The translations under genes and the position numbers were made by a program. The notes below the pieces were generated by a model that saw only the letters and a list, made by a program, of their open reading frames with translations, did not search any database and was not told the DNA's origin. Of a DNA stretch of 8,328 bases, positions 1 through 6,502 are shown piece by piece (position 1 is the stretch's first letter; each line of letters starts with the position of its first letter). Source of the DNA: Propionibacteriaceae bacterium (GTDB taxonomy: Bacteria; Actinomycetota; Actinomycetes; Propionibacteriales; Propionibacteriaceae); NCBI GenBank assembly GCA_030544185.1, contig JAUNRO010000130.1:1-8328 (forward strand), in the 5' to 3' direction.

Positions 1-110
1 CTCCGCTCGCCGAGCTGGGAGTGGCCCAGGTGGTCACCCCCGGCGCGACGATGGCCGAGATCGTCGCCTGGACCCAGGCCAACGTCACACCCTCATCAGC
101 GCGCTCCTGA
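1..110 (+). CDS. C-terminal end of a cobalamin-binding mutase subunit (partial)
   Basis: Reading from base 3, an open frame ends at a TGA at 108-110 and gives a 35-residue tail that begins PLAELGVAQVVTPGATMAEI. The pattern 'leucine-x-x-leucine-glycine-valine, then a proline-glycine-threonine-like turn, then glutamate-isoleucine-valine and an aromatic residue' matches the last strand and helix of the B12-binding domain in methylmalonyl-CoA and isobutyryl-CoA mutases. Such proteins rearrange acyl-CoA carbon skeletons with adenosylcobalamin in the cytoplasm. The cobalamin-ligating histidine motif lies upstream of the window, so it cannot be checked. From general knowledge, a small B12-binding mutase subunit is found near sucCD and purNH in some actinobacteria, which supports the call. 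It could instead be the end of a full-length mutase or another B12-domain protein. The strand and stop are clear; the family call rests on a short stretch. Confidence 0.55.
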   Translation, partial: PLAELGVAQVVTPGATMAEIVAWTQANVTPSSARS

Positions 111-232
111 ACGGCCCGGGAATCGCAGGGAATGTGACTCTCGTCGCGGGATCGGGGGCTTTTTACGCGCCGCCAACAGGGGTCCGCTACTGTCACGTGG
201 TGGGCGCTGAGGCCGCGCCTGTGCGCTCAGTT

Positions 233-256
233 GGGCGTACGCCCGCTGCGGCGGGC
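233..256. repeat. Overlapping short palindromes in the sucC upstream region
   Basis: GGGCGTACGCCC at 233-244 is a perfect 12-bp palindrome. Its right half is reused in a second inverted repeat, GCCCGC (241-246) and GCGGGC (251-256), with a TGCG loop. The two structures share 241-244 and cannot form together in RNA. They sit about 50 bases before the sucC start inside the 198-bp non-coding gap 111-308. They could be an operator for a dimeric regulator, a structured leader, or chance in GC-rich DNA. The rest of the gap shows no convincing -35/-10 pair: TACTGT at 188-193 is only a weak -10 candidate. Confidence 0.3.
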
Positions 257-308
257 ATGGAGAAACCGTCGGGACTCCGGCGGGCACGCAACCAAGGATG
301 GAGCCGTC

Positions 309-1490
309 GTGGATCTCTACGAATACCAGGCGCGCGACGTTTTCGAGTCGCACGGCGTCCCGGTGCTTCGGGGCATCACAGTCACTACTGCCGCAGAAGC
401 GGGTGAGGCTGCCCGCGAGCTGGGCACCCCCGTCGTGGTGGTCAAAGCGCAGGTCAAGACCGGTGGCCGCGGAAAGGCGGGCGGCGTCAAGATTGCCAAG
501 AGCCCCGAAGAGGCCGCGGAGAGGGCCGGGGAGATCCTCGGCATGGACATCAAGGGACACACCGTGCGCCGCGTGATGATCGCGGAGGGCGCCGAAATCG
601 CGGAAGAATACTACTTCTCACTGCTGCTCGACCGGGCCAACCGGTCCTATCTGGCCATGTGCTCGGTCGAGGGCGGCATGGACATCGAGCAGCTCGCTGA
701 GGAGCGGCCCGAGGCGCTGGCCAAGGTCGAGGTCGACCCGCTGGTCGGCATCGACAAGGCGAAGGCCGACGAGATCGTCGCGGCGGCCAATTTCCCCGAG
801 GCGGATCGCGACCAGATCGCCGACGTGCTGGTGAAGCTCGGTGCGGTCTATCAGGCCGAGGACGCGACCCTCGTCGAGGTCAACCCGCTGGTGAAGACCG
901 GCGACGGCAAGATCATCGCCCTGGACGGCAAGGTCACCCTCGATGACAACGCAGACTTCCGCCAGCCCCACCACGCCGATCTCCAGGACATCGCGGCCAC
1001 CGACCGCCTCGAGGTCATCGCGCAGGAGCGCGGCCTCAACTACGTGAAGTTGGACGGCAACGTCGGCATCATCGGCAATGGCGCGGGTCTGGTCATGTCG
1101 ACCCTCGACGTCGTCGCCTATGCGGGCGAGGAATTCCCGAGCAAGCCGTCGCCGGCCAACTTCCTGGACATCGGCGGTGGCGCCAATGCCGAGGTCATGG
1201 CTGCCGGACTTGACGTCATCTTCGAAGACGAGCAGGTGAAGGCCGTGCTGGTCAACGTGTTCGGCGGCATCACTGCCTGCGACGCGGTCGCCAACGGCAT
1301 CGTGCAGGCCTATTCGATTCTCGCCGATCACGGAAAGCAGCCGAAGCCCCTCGTGGTCCGGCTCGACGGCAACAACGCCGATCTGGGTCGCCAGATCCTC
1401 GACGACGCCAACCTGCCCAAGCTGGAGCGCGTGGACACCATGGACGGTGCAGCCCACCGGGTTGCCGAACTGGCCGACCAGGCCAAGTGA
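309..1490 (+). CDS. sucC: Succinyl-CoA synthetase (ADP/GDP-forming) subunit beta
   Basis: This is the beta subunit of the TCA-cycle enzyme that interconverts succinyl-CoA and succinate while forming ATP or GTP; it binds the nucleotide and acts with SucD in the cytoplasm. The 393-residue product matches the family length. It opens with the typical DLYEYQAR sequence. An ATP-grasp nucleotide-binding region follows, with [14 protein letters not shown] at about 46-59. The magnesium-binding pair is N192 (in EVNPL) and D206 (in ALDGK), with the 14-residue spacing seen in E. coli. The C-terminal CoA-ligase domain has [10 protein letters not shown] (251-260), NFLDIGGGA (284-292) and VNVFGGIT (315-322). 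I chose the GTG at 309 because family homology begins there and AAGGA at 294-298 lies 10 bases upstream; an in-frame ATG at 231 would add 26 unconserved residues. The gene is followed 16 bases later by sucD, so the two form an operon. Nucleotide preference (ADP or GDP) cannot be read with confidence. Confidence 0.97.
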   Translation: MDLYEYQARDVFESHGVPVLRGITVTTAAEAGEAARELGTPVVVVKAQVKTGGRGKAGGVKIAKSPEEAAERAGEILGMDIKGHTVRRVMIAEGAEIAEEYYFSLLLDRANRSYLAMCSVEGGMDIEQLAEERPEALAKVEVDPLVGIDKAKADEIVAAANFPEADRDQIADVLVKLGAVYQAEDATLVEVNPLVKTGDGKIIALDGKVTLDDNADFRQPHHADLQDIAATDRLEVIAQERGLNYVKLDGNVGIIGNGAGLVMSTLDVVAYAGEEFPSKPSPANFLDIGGGANAEVMAAGLDVIFEDEQVKAVLVNVFGGITACDAVANGIVQAYSILADHGKQPKPLVVRLDGNNADLGRQILDDANLPKLERVDTMDGAAHRVAELADQAK

Positions 1491-1506
1491 AAGGGACGAC
1501 GACAAG

Positions 1507-2400
1507 ATGGCAATCTTTCTGAACGCTGACTCCAGGATCATCGTCCAGGGCATGACCGGCTCGGAGGGCATGAAGCACACCACGCGCATGCTCGCCTCCG
1601 GCACCAACGTGGTCGGTGGCGTGAACCCCAAGAAGGCCGGCGAGACGGTCGACTTCCCCGACGGTGTGCAGGTCCCCGTGTTCGGCACCGTGAAGGAGGC
1701 CATGGAGGCCACTGGTGCGAACGTGTCGGTCGTCTTCGTGCCGGCCAAGTTCACCAAGTCCGCCGTGGTCGAGTCCATCGACGCCGAGATGCCGCTGGTG
1801 GTCTGCATCACCGAGGGCGTGGCGGTCAAGGACACCACGGAGTTCTATTCGCTCACCAAGGGCAGCAAGACCCGCATGATCGGCCCGAACTGCCCCGGCA
1901 TCATCTCCCCGGGCAAGTCCAACGCCGGCATCATCCCGGCCGATATCGCGCCCAAGGCCGGCCGCATCGGTCTGGTGTCGAAGTCGGGCACGCTGACCTA
2001 TCAGATGATGTACGAGCTGCGGGACTTCGGCTTCTCGACCGGCGTCGGGATCGGTGGCGACCCGGTCATCGGGACCACGCACATCGACTGCCTCCAGGCG
2101 TTCCAGGACGACCCGGAGACCGACGCGATCGTCATGATCGGTGAGATCGGCGGCGACGCCGAGGAGCGCGCGGCGGCGTACATTGCGGAGAACGTGACCA
2201 AGCCGGTCGTCGGCTATGTCGCGGGTTTCACCGCGCCGGAAGGCAAGACCATGGGCCACGCGGGCGCGATCGTGTCCGGCTCCTCCGGCACGGCGGCCGC
2301 CAAGAAGGAGGCGCTGGAAGCTGCCGGGGTCAAGGTCGGCAAGACGCCGTCGGAGACCGCGGATCTGATGCGCGAGATCATGAAGTCGCTCGCTGGCTGA
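1507..2400 (+). CDS. sucD: Succinyl-CoA synthetase subunit alpha
   Basis: This is the alpha subunit, which binds CoA and carries the histidine that is transiently phosphorylated during catalysis. The product is 297 residues, close to the usual length. Recognisable blocks are the N-terminal Rossmann CoA-binding part ([11 protein letters not shown] at 11-21, then GGVNPKKAG at 37-45), [12 protein letters not shown] (125-136), SKSGTLTYQ (158-166), [10 protein letters not shown] (181-190) and GEIGG (212-216), whose glutamate helps position the phosphohistidine. The phosphorylated histidine is H251 in GHAGAI. The start is ATG 1507, with AAGGGA at 1491-1496 placed 10 bases upstream. An in-frame ATG at 1447 lies inside sucC and is unlikely. 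It is cotranscribed with sucC and ends 54 bases before a strong hairpin. No substitutions at key residues were seen. Confidence 0.97.
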   Translation: MAIFLNADSRIIVQGMTGSEGMKHTTRMLASGTNVVGGVNPKKAGETVDFPDGVQVPVFGTVKEAMEATGANVSVVFVPAKFTKSAVVESIDAEMPLVVCITEGVAVKDTTEFYSLTKGSKTRMIGPNCPGIISPGKSNAGIIPADIAPKAGRIGLVSKSGTLTYQMMYELRDFGFSTGVGIGGDPVIGTTHIDCLQAFQDDPETDAIVMIGEIGGDAEERAAAYIAENVTKPVVGYVAGFTAPEGKTMGHAGAIVSGSSGTAAAKKEALEAAGVKVGKTPSETADLMREIMKSLAG

Positions 2401-2418
2401 GACGCCACCCGATGGGAT

Positions 2419-2438
2419 TGCCCTGAGATTCAAGGGCA
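2419..2438 (+). other. Small inverted repeat just after sucD
   Basis: TGCCCT (2419-2424) and AGGGCA (2433-2438) form a 6-bp stem with an 8-base loop, 18 bases after the sucD stop. Flanking GATT (2416-2419) and AATC (2443-2446) could also pair distally. It is much weaker than the hairpin that follows and has no T-run. It may help protect the sucD mRNA 3' end or be incidental. Confidence 0.25.
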
Positions 2439-2454
2439 GGTGTAATCTCCCCCA

Positions 2455-2490
2455 CACGAAGCCCCGGACGATGAAGTCCGGGGCTTCGTG
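2455..2490. terminator. Intrinsic-type hairpin between convergent genes, probably bidirectional
   Basis: CACGAAGCCCCGGAC (2455-2469) pairs perfectly with GTCCGGGGCTTCGTG (2476-2490), giving a 15-bp stem with a 6-base loop, GATGAA. It sits between the end of sucD (plus strand, stop at 2400) and the end of the minus-strand membrane protein gene (stop at 2502), so one symmetric hairpin can end transcripts from both sides. There is no long T-tract on either side, a common situation in GC-rich actinobacteria. Termination could therefore rely on the hairpin itself or on a helper factor. Confidence 0.85.
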
Positions 2491-2501
2491 ATGTCTTCAC
2501 C

Positions 2502-4412
2502 TCACTCGACCTGGGTGAGCCGCTCGCCCGCCCGCAGGTTCACCCCGGCCCAGGCGTCGTCACTGAAGTCGAAGGCCTCGGTCGGGTTGGACCGCAGATA
2601 GACGAACTTGTTGCCGGAGCTGAAGACGCCCGTGCGATATTTCTGCGACTGGCTCTGGTCGATCTTCGTGTTGACCACATAGGCGCGGCCCTTGATCTCC
2701 ACGCCACCCGCACCGGTGGTCGAGAGCTCCCGCTCGCCGACCATCTCGGAGGTCAGGGTCCGGGTGTTGCAGCTGGTCATGTTGGCGTGCACCCGCTCGA
2801 CCAGTTGGCTGGCCTCCTCGGGCGATCCCATCCTGAGCACGACCTGGTCCACGCCGAACTGGGGCGGGGCGGCGGCATCGTTGCGCAGCAGATAGGTCCG
2901 CTGCTGCCGGGTGACCCCGGTGCCGCCGATCGAGCCGAAGTCGATGGCCTCGCAGCTGGTGCCGTCTTGGACATCGATGTTCGTCGCCAGCGGGTTGCCC
3001 CGCCAGGAACCGGTGCCCGGGCTGACCCGCGGGAGATCGCCGGAGGACATGAAGCCCTCCTTGTCGGCACCGGCCGGCGGAATGCCGACCTCGACCGATG
3101 TCGTCGGCGCGGTGCACAGCCCGACGGCCGGCCCGCACTGGCGGTTGATCGACTGGCTGAGGGCGCGGACGGCGGCCTCCATGTCGGCCGGCTCACCCGC
3201 CCGGGCCACATCCATCATGTTGACCACGCGGCCGGTGCGGACGAGCAGCACCGTGTGATATTCGGACGTGGTGTCCTGCAGGACCAGCCGCACGCCGAGG
3301 GCGTCGTCGCCGACGCCGGTGACGGTCATGCCCTGCTCGACATAGAGCGGCGTGTCCGAGCACGATCCGAGCTCCGCGCTGCGGAACTCGAAGACCTGCT
3401 GGGCCTCCTCGCTCGTGGCATAGGCGTCCGCACGATGCAGGGCGGCCGTGCGGTCGTCACCGCTGCCCGAGATGCCACGCAGCTGGGTGATCTCCGGCAC
3501 GGGCTGCCCGGCGGCCAGCGGACCGGTGCAGGCAATCGACGGGGATGCGTCGTCCACACCAGCCTGATCGAGGGTCTGGGTCCAGGTGCGGGCCGGGTCG
3601 ATGGACTTCGCCATGGTCTCGGAGAGCATCTGGCCACTGCTCAGCACCGGTCCCGGCGTCGCAACGAGACCCGTGCCGGTCGGTGCGGCCGCCTCGTTGT
3701 CCCGGTTGAACCACCACAGCGCCGTCGCGGCGATGAGGGCCACGGTCGCAACCATGGCCACGCCCGCGATCGTGAGCGCCACGATGTTGCGCGGGCCCAG
3801 CTTGGGCGCCTTCGATTCGGAGCGTCGCCGGCCGAGACTGATCCGCCGGGGCTCCGGTTCGGCAACCCGCTTGCCAACCGGCTCCTGCTCGCCGGCCTGC
3901 TGATGCTTGCGTCCGAGCGGCAAGCGAGACTTGCGCACCGGCTCGTGCTTGGGCGCGAACGGGTTCTCCGGGCGCTCGCCGTCCCCATCGGACCCTGCCG
4001 CGGCCGACGGCGGATTCGCGGCCTCCGGGGGCGGGGGCTGGAAGTTGGGTGCGACCTCGCGCGGCGGCTCGGCCGCGCGGCGCACCGCCGTGGGGGCGCT
4101 GCTCGATCCGCTGGGGGCCTGGGGAGGTTCGTTGGTGGCCTTGGGCACGGTCCCGCTCAGGGGGCGCGCGTTGACGTTCGGGTTCTGCGTGGGGCGCCCG
4201 GCCGGGTTCTGCTGCCCCGGGGTCGGCGTGCCTCGCGGAGCGGACGAGTCGGTGGTGGGCTCGTCGGCGGGTCCGGGCTCGCCATAGTTGGACCAACCGC
4301 GACGCGTGGCATCGCCGGTGGGCGCGTGGACCTCGGGCCAGCCCGACTCGGGTTGTTCCGGCGCGGGATCAGCTGCCCTCTTCGGACGAGAATCATTCGC
4401 GTCGTTGGTCAA
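2502..4412 (-). CDS. Single-pass membrane protein with proline-rich cytoplasmic region and two PknH-like extracytoplasmic sensor domains
   Basis: I do not recognise a named gene. With the TTG start at 4412 the product is 636 residues. Residues 1-205 are low-complexity, rich in proline, alanine, glycine and charged residues, and end in a strongly basic stretch (about 156-208). One hydrophobic helix spans about 209-234, so the N-terminus should be cytoplasmic and residues 235-636 outside. All six cysteines (295, 351, 426, 433, 487, 548) are outside. C295/C351 and C487/C548 are similarly spaced and each second cysteine follows a similar helix (TSEEAQQVF... and SPEEASQLV...), so the outer part looks like two copies of one fold. 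That fold resembles the extracellular sensor domain of mycobacterial PknH-like kinases, but no kinase domain is present. Tyrosine is TAT at all eight positions. The start is supported by GGAAGGAG at 4418-4425, five bases upstream; an in-frame TTG at 4466 would add 18 residues. It is convergent with sucD and divergent from the DUF6350-like gene. The topology is firm; the sensor-domain family is an inference. Confidence 0.85.
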   Translation of the reverse strand: MTNDANDSRPKRAADPAPEQPESGWPEVHAPTGDATRRGWSNYGEPGPADEPTTDSSAPRGTPTPGQQNPAGRPTQNPNVNARPLSGTVPKATNEPPQAPSGSSSAPTAVRRAAEPPREVAPNFQPPPPEAANPPSAAAGSDGDGERPENPFAPKHEPVRKSRLPLGRKHQQAGEQEPVGKRVAEPEPRRISLGRRRSESKAPKLGPRNIVALTIAGVAMVATVALIAATALWWFNRDNEAAAPTGTGLVATPGPVLSSGQMLSETMAKSIDPARTWTQTLDQAGVDDASPSIACTGPLAAGQPVPEITQLRGISGSGDDRTAALHRADAYATSEEAQQVFEFRSAELGSCSDTPLYVEQGMTVTGVGDDALGVRLVLQDTTSEYHTVLLVRTGRVVNMMDVARAGEPADMEAAVRALSQSINRQCGPAVGLCTAPTTSVEVGIPPAGADKEGFMSSGDLPRVSPGTGSWRGNPLATNIDVQDGTSCEAIDFGSIGGTGVTRQQRTYLLRNDAAAPPQFGVDQVVLRMGSPEEASQLVERVHANMTSCNTRTLTSEMVGERELSTTGAGGVEIKGRAYVVNTKIDQSQSQKYRTGVFSSGNKFVYLRSNPTEAFDFSDDAWAGVNLRAGERLTQVE

Positions 4413-4417
4413 CCTCA

Positions 4418-4425
4418 CTCCTTCC
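4418..4425 (-). promoter_or_regulatory. Ribosome binding site deciding the TTG start of the minus-strand membrane protein
   Basis: On the minus strand this reads GGAAGGAG, a near-ideal Shine-Dalgarno sequence ending five bases before TTG 4412-4410. The competing upstream TTG at 4466-4464 has no purine-rich site before it and itself forms part of a TTGACG sequence (4466-4461) that looks more like a -35 promoter element. No good -10 match is visible at the expected distance. Confidence 0.6.
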
Positions 4426-4531
4426 ACGGGTCTGGCACGCACTGCACGCCCAGATTCAATCGTCAAATCTAGCTCGCGTGCGCGTGTCGGGCGATCCCAT
4501 GTGCCACAAATCCGACACGATGCTGGGGATT

Positions 4532-5899
4532 ATGTCCAGTGCTCATATTCCGCGTCGCGGTCGCGGTGGCTTCCGCCTCAAGGTCCGATCGGCCGATCCG
4601 ATCGGAGATCTCGACGACCGCGAGGTGACGCCAGCGTGGCACCTGCCGCCCTCAGTGACCGCGCTGCTGGCCGGTGCCGTCGCTGCCGGGGTCGGCTGGG
4701 TCCTCGTGGTCGGGCTGGTCTTCTTCGCTTGGCTCAGCGCTCGCGCGGGCGAATTGCCGCGCATCGTCGGCTCCGCCTCCCAGATCTGGTTGCTGGCCCA
4801 CGGCGCAACGTTGCGCATCGGCGATGTGCGGTGGACGCTGATGCCGCTCGGGCTCACGCTGCTGTTCCTCGTGCTCGTCGGGCAGCTCTGCCTCCGGCTG
4901 CTGCGCGACCTCTCGGCCGAGTTCGCGGAGCCGCCCGAGATCCGGCCGTTGGCGCGCACGGCGGCGTTCCTGGTGCTGGGGTACGCCCTGGTCGCCGCGG
5001 TGGTCGGGCTGCTCGCCGGCTCCGGTGGGCAGGCGTTGCGGGCCGCGCTGGGCGCGGCGGTGCTCGCGGCGATCGGTGTTCTGTGGGGAGTCTCGCGTGC
5101 CGTTCCCGGGCTGATGCGCATGCTCCCGGGCTGGGCCGCGCCGATTCCCGCGGCTGCGGGCGCGGCCGTCGGCACGCTCATCGCCGGGGGTGCGGCCGCG
5201 CTCACCGTGGGCCTTGTGCAGCATCAGGGCCGGATCGCGACGATGACGGCGGGCCTCGGCGTCGACGGCTGGTCGCTGATCGGTGTCACGCTCGCCCAAC
5301 TCGCCTACTGGCCGAACCTGCTCATCTGGGCGGGCTCCTGGACGCTCGGCTCGGGCTTCGCCCTGGGTGATGGCACAGTTGTCTCGCCCCCTGCGACCGA
5401 GCTCGGCCTCGTGCCCTCGGTGCCTGTCCTGGGCGCACTCCCGAGCGAAGGAGCCGGGCACTGGCTCCTGGTCTGGCTTGTCACGGGCGTGCTCGCCGGA
5501 GTCATCGCGGGACTGGTTGTGCTCCGCCGCCGTCCCCACGCCCGGGTCGACGAGGCGGCTGGCGTCAGCGCGCTCGCCGGAGCGGCGGCCCTCGCGGCAT
5601 ACTTCGTGGGTGCCCTGCTGTCCCGCGGCGATCTCGGCAGTGGGCGGTTGACGGGAGTGGGGCCCCGGCTGGGGGAACTGCTGCTGTTCGGTGGCGCCCT
5701 GATCGTGCTGCCGGCTGCGCTCGCCGGTCTCCTCGGTGCCTTGGTGCCCAGGCGCCGGTCCCGGGCCGGCGCCGGCCTTGAGGACGCCGCCACCGATCGT
5801 GCCGAGCCGACGATCATCCGCCGCCGTGGCGCGATGGTGGACGAGGCGGGCGATGAGGCGGCCGACGAGGCCGAGGCCACGGTCAGAGTGGAGCGATAG
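4532..5899 (+). CDS. Polytopic membrane protein, DUF6350-like, upstream of purN
   Basis: This looks like the actinobacterial integral membrane protein family of unknown function (DUF6350) usually encoded just before purN. From ATG 4532 it has 455 residues. A basic, soluble N-terminus of about 45 residues precedes roughly nine or ten hydrophobic helices, including LLAGAVAAGVGWVLVVGLVF, a segment with MPLGLTLLFLVLVG, FLVLGYALVAAVVGLLAG, and a late one with LLLFGGALIVLPAALAGLLG. A soluble, mostly acidic tail of about 45 residues follows (DEAGDEAADEAEATV). The motif WLLAHGATLRIG before the second helix, followed by PLGLTLL, is what suggested the family. No transporter or enzyme motif is evident. 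The start is uncertain: GTG 4478, ATG 4499, ATG 4520, ATG 4532 and GTG 4625 are all in frame. GGGGA at 4525-4529 lies only two bases before 4532. The gene ends nine bases before purN, so they are very probably cotranscribed. A function linked to purine synthesis is inferred from position only. Confidence 0.85.
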   Translation: MSSAHIPRRGRGGFRLKVRSADPIGDLDDREVTPAWHLPPSVTALLAGAVAAGVGWVLVVGLVFFAWLSARAGELPRIVGSASQIWLLAHGATLRIGDVRWTLMPLGLTLLFLVLVGQLCLRLLRDLSAEFAEPPEIRPLARTAAFLVLGYALVAAVVGLLAGSGGQALRAALGAAVLAAIGVLWGVSRAVPGLMRMLPGWAAPIPAAAGAAVGTLIAGGAAALTVGLVQHQGRIATMTAGLGVDGWSLIGVTLAQLAYWPNLLIWAGSWTLGSGFALGDGTVVSPPATELGLVPSVPVLGALPSEGAGHWLLVWLVTGVLAGVIAGLVVLRRRPHARVDEAAGVSALAGAAALAAYFVGALLSRGDLGSGRLTGVGPRLGELLLFGGALIVLPAALAGLLGALVPRRRSRAGAGLEDAATDRAEPTIIRRRGAMVDEAGDEAADEAEATVRVER

Positions 5900-5908
5900 A
5901 GTCGTTTC

Positions 5909-6499
5909 GTGAGTTTTCGCGTGGTCGTCCTGGTGTCCGGTTCGGGGACCCTGCTGGCGGCCCTGCTGGAGGCGATTGCCGCGGGTGCGGTGCCTGCCGA
6001 GGTCGTTGCCGTGGGCGCGGACCGGGCCGGCATCGAGGGCCTCGCGCGCGCCGAGCGCGCCGGCATCCCCACGTTCTGCCATCCGTACGCCAAGGGCGGT
6101 GACCGGGCGGCCTGGGACGCCGAGCTGACGGAGCTCGTGGCGGCGTACGAACCGGACCTCGTCGTCTCCGCCGGCTTCATGAAGCTCGTGGGCGAGCGGT
6201 TCCTGGCCCGCTTCGGTGGCCACATGATCAACACCCACCCGGCGCTGCTGCCGGCCTTCCCCGGCATGCACGGGCCCCGGGATGCACTCGCCTATGGGGT
6301 GAAGGTCACCGGTGCGACCGTGTTCCTCGTGGATGCCGGCGTCGACACCGGAACGATCCTCGCTCAGGAGCCGGTCCCGGTGCTGTCCGAGGACACGGTG
6401 GAGACCCTGCACGAACGGATCAAGGTGGTCGAGCGGCGCCTGCTGATCGACACCGTCAACGAACTTGCGTCAGCGAAAGACAACCCCCGAGGAGACTGA
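5909..6499 (+). CDS. purN: Phosphoribosylglycinamide formyltransferase (GART)
   Basis: This catalyses the third step of de novo purine synthesis, transferring a formyl group from 10-formyl-tetrahydrofolate to glycinamide ribonucleotide, in the cytoplasm. The product is 196 residues, a normal length. It has the N-terminal phosphate-binding loop VSGSGTLLAALL (9-20), EPDLVVSAGFM (81-91) and INTHPALLPAFPG (107-119). The catalytic triad is N108, H110 and D146 (in VDAGVDTG), with the same spacing as E. coli N106/H108/D144. The GTLL loop replaces the GSNL type of E. coli but is common in actinobacteria, so it is not a defect. The start is GTG 5909, where homology begins. It lacks a well-placed Shine-Dalgarno sequence: the nearest GGAG ends at 5893, 15 bases away. 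Translation may therefore be coupled to the preceding gene, whose stop is nine bases upstream. purH begins three bases after its stop. Confidence 0.97.
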   Translation: MSFRVVVLVSGSGTLLAALLEAIAAGAVPAEVVAVGADRAGIEGLARAERAGIPTFCHPYAKGGDRAAWDAELTELVAAYEPDLVVSAGFMKLVGERFLARFGGHMINTHPALLPAFPGMHGPRDALAYGVKVTGATVFLVDAGVDTGTILAQEPVPVLSEDTVETLHERIKVVERRLLIDTVNELASAKDNPRGD

Positions 6500-6502
6500 A
6501 CC

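Noticed and set aside
111..165. Possible terminator for the upstream gene, suggested by GGGGGCTTTTTA near 155-166
   Set aside because: There is a T-run after a G-run, but I could not find a matching C-rich arm close enough to form a stem.
133..199. TGTGA (133-137) and the E-box-like CACGTG (194-199) as sites for a CRP/GlxR-type or other regulator of sucC
   Set aside because: TGTGA has no partner half-site at the required spacing, and a lone six-base palindrome is expected by chance.
1270..2457. Minus-strand open frames covering sucC and sucD
   Set aside because: They are antisense shadows of two well-recognised enzymes, with biased histidine/arginine/aspartate composition and no ribosome binding site support.
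2787..4472. Long plus-strand open frame (561 codons) opposite the minus-strand membrane protein
   Set aside because: Its translation is arginine/glycine-rich with no domain or membrane pattern, while the minus strand gives a clean membrane helix, paired cysteines and a strong ribosome binding site. It is the usual stop-poor antisense frame of GC-rich coding DNA.
5930..5970. Apparent mutation in the PurN phosphate loop (GTLL rather than GSNL)
   Set aside because: Actinobacterial PurN proteins commonly have this form, and all three catalytic residues are present.
4652..6412. Long minus-strand open frame (586 codons) opposite the DUF6350-like gene and purN
   Set aside because: The translation is low-complexity and highly charged, and overlaps a certain gene (purN) on the other strand.
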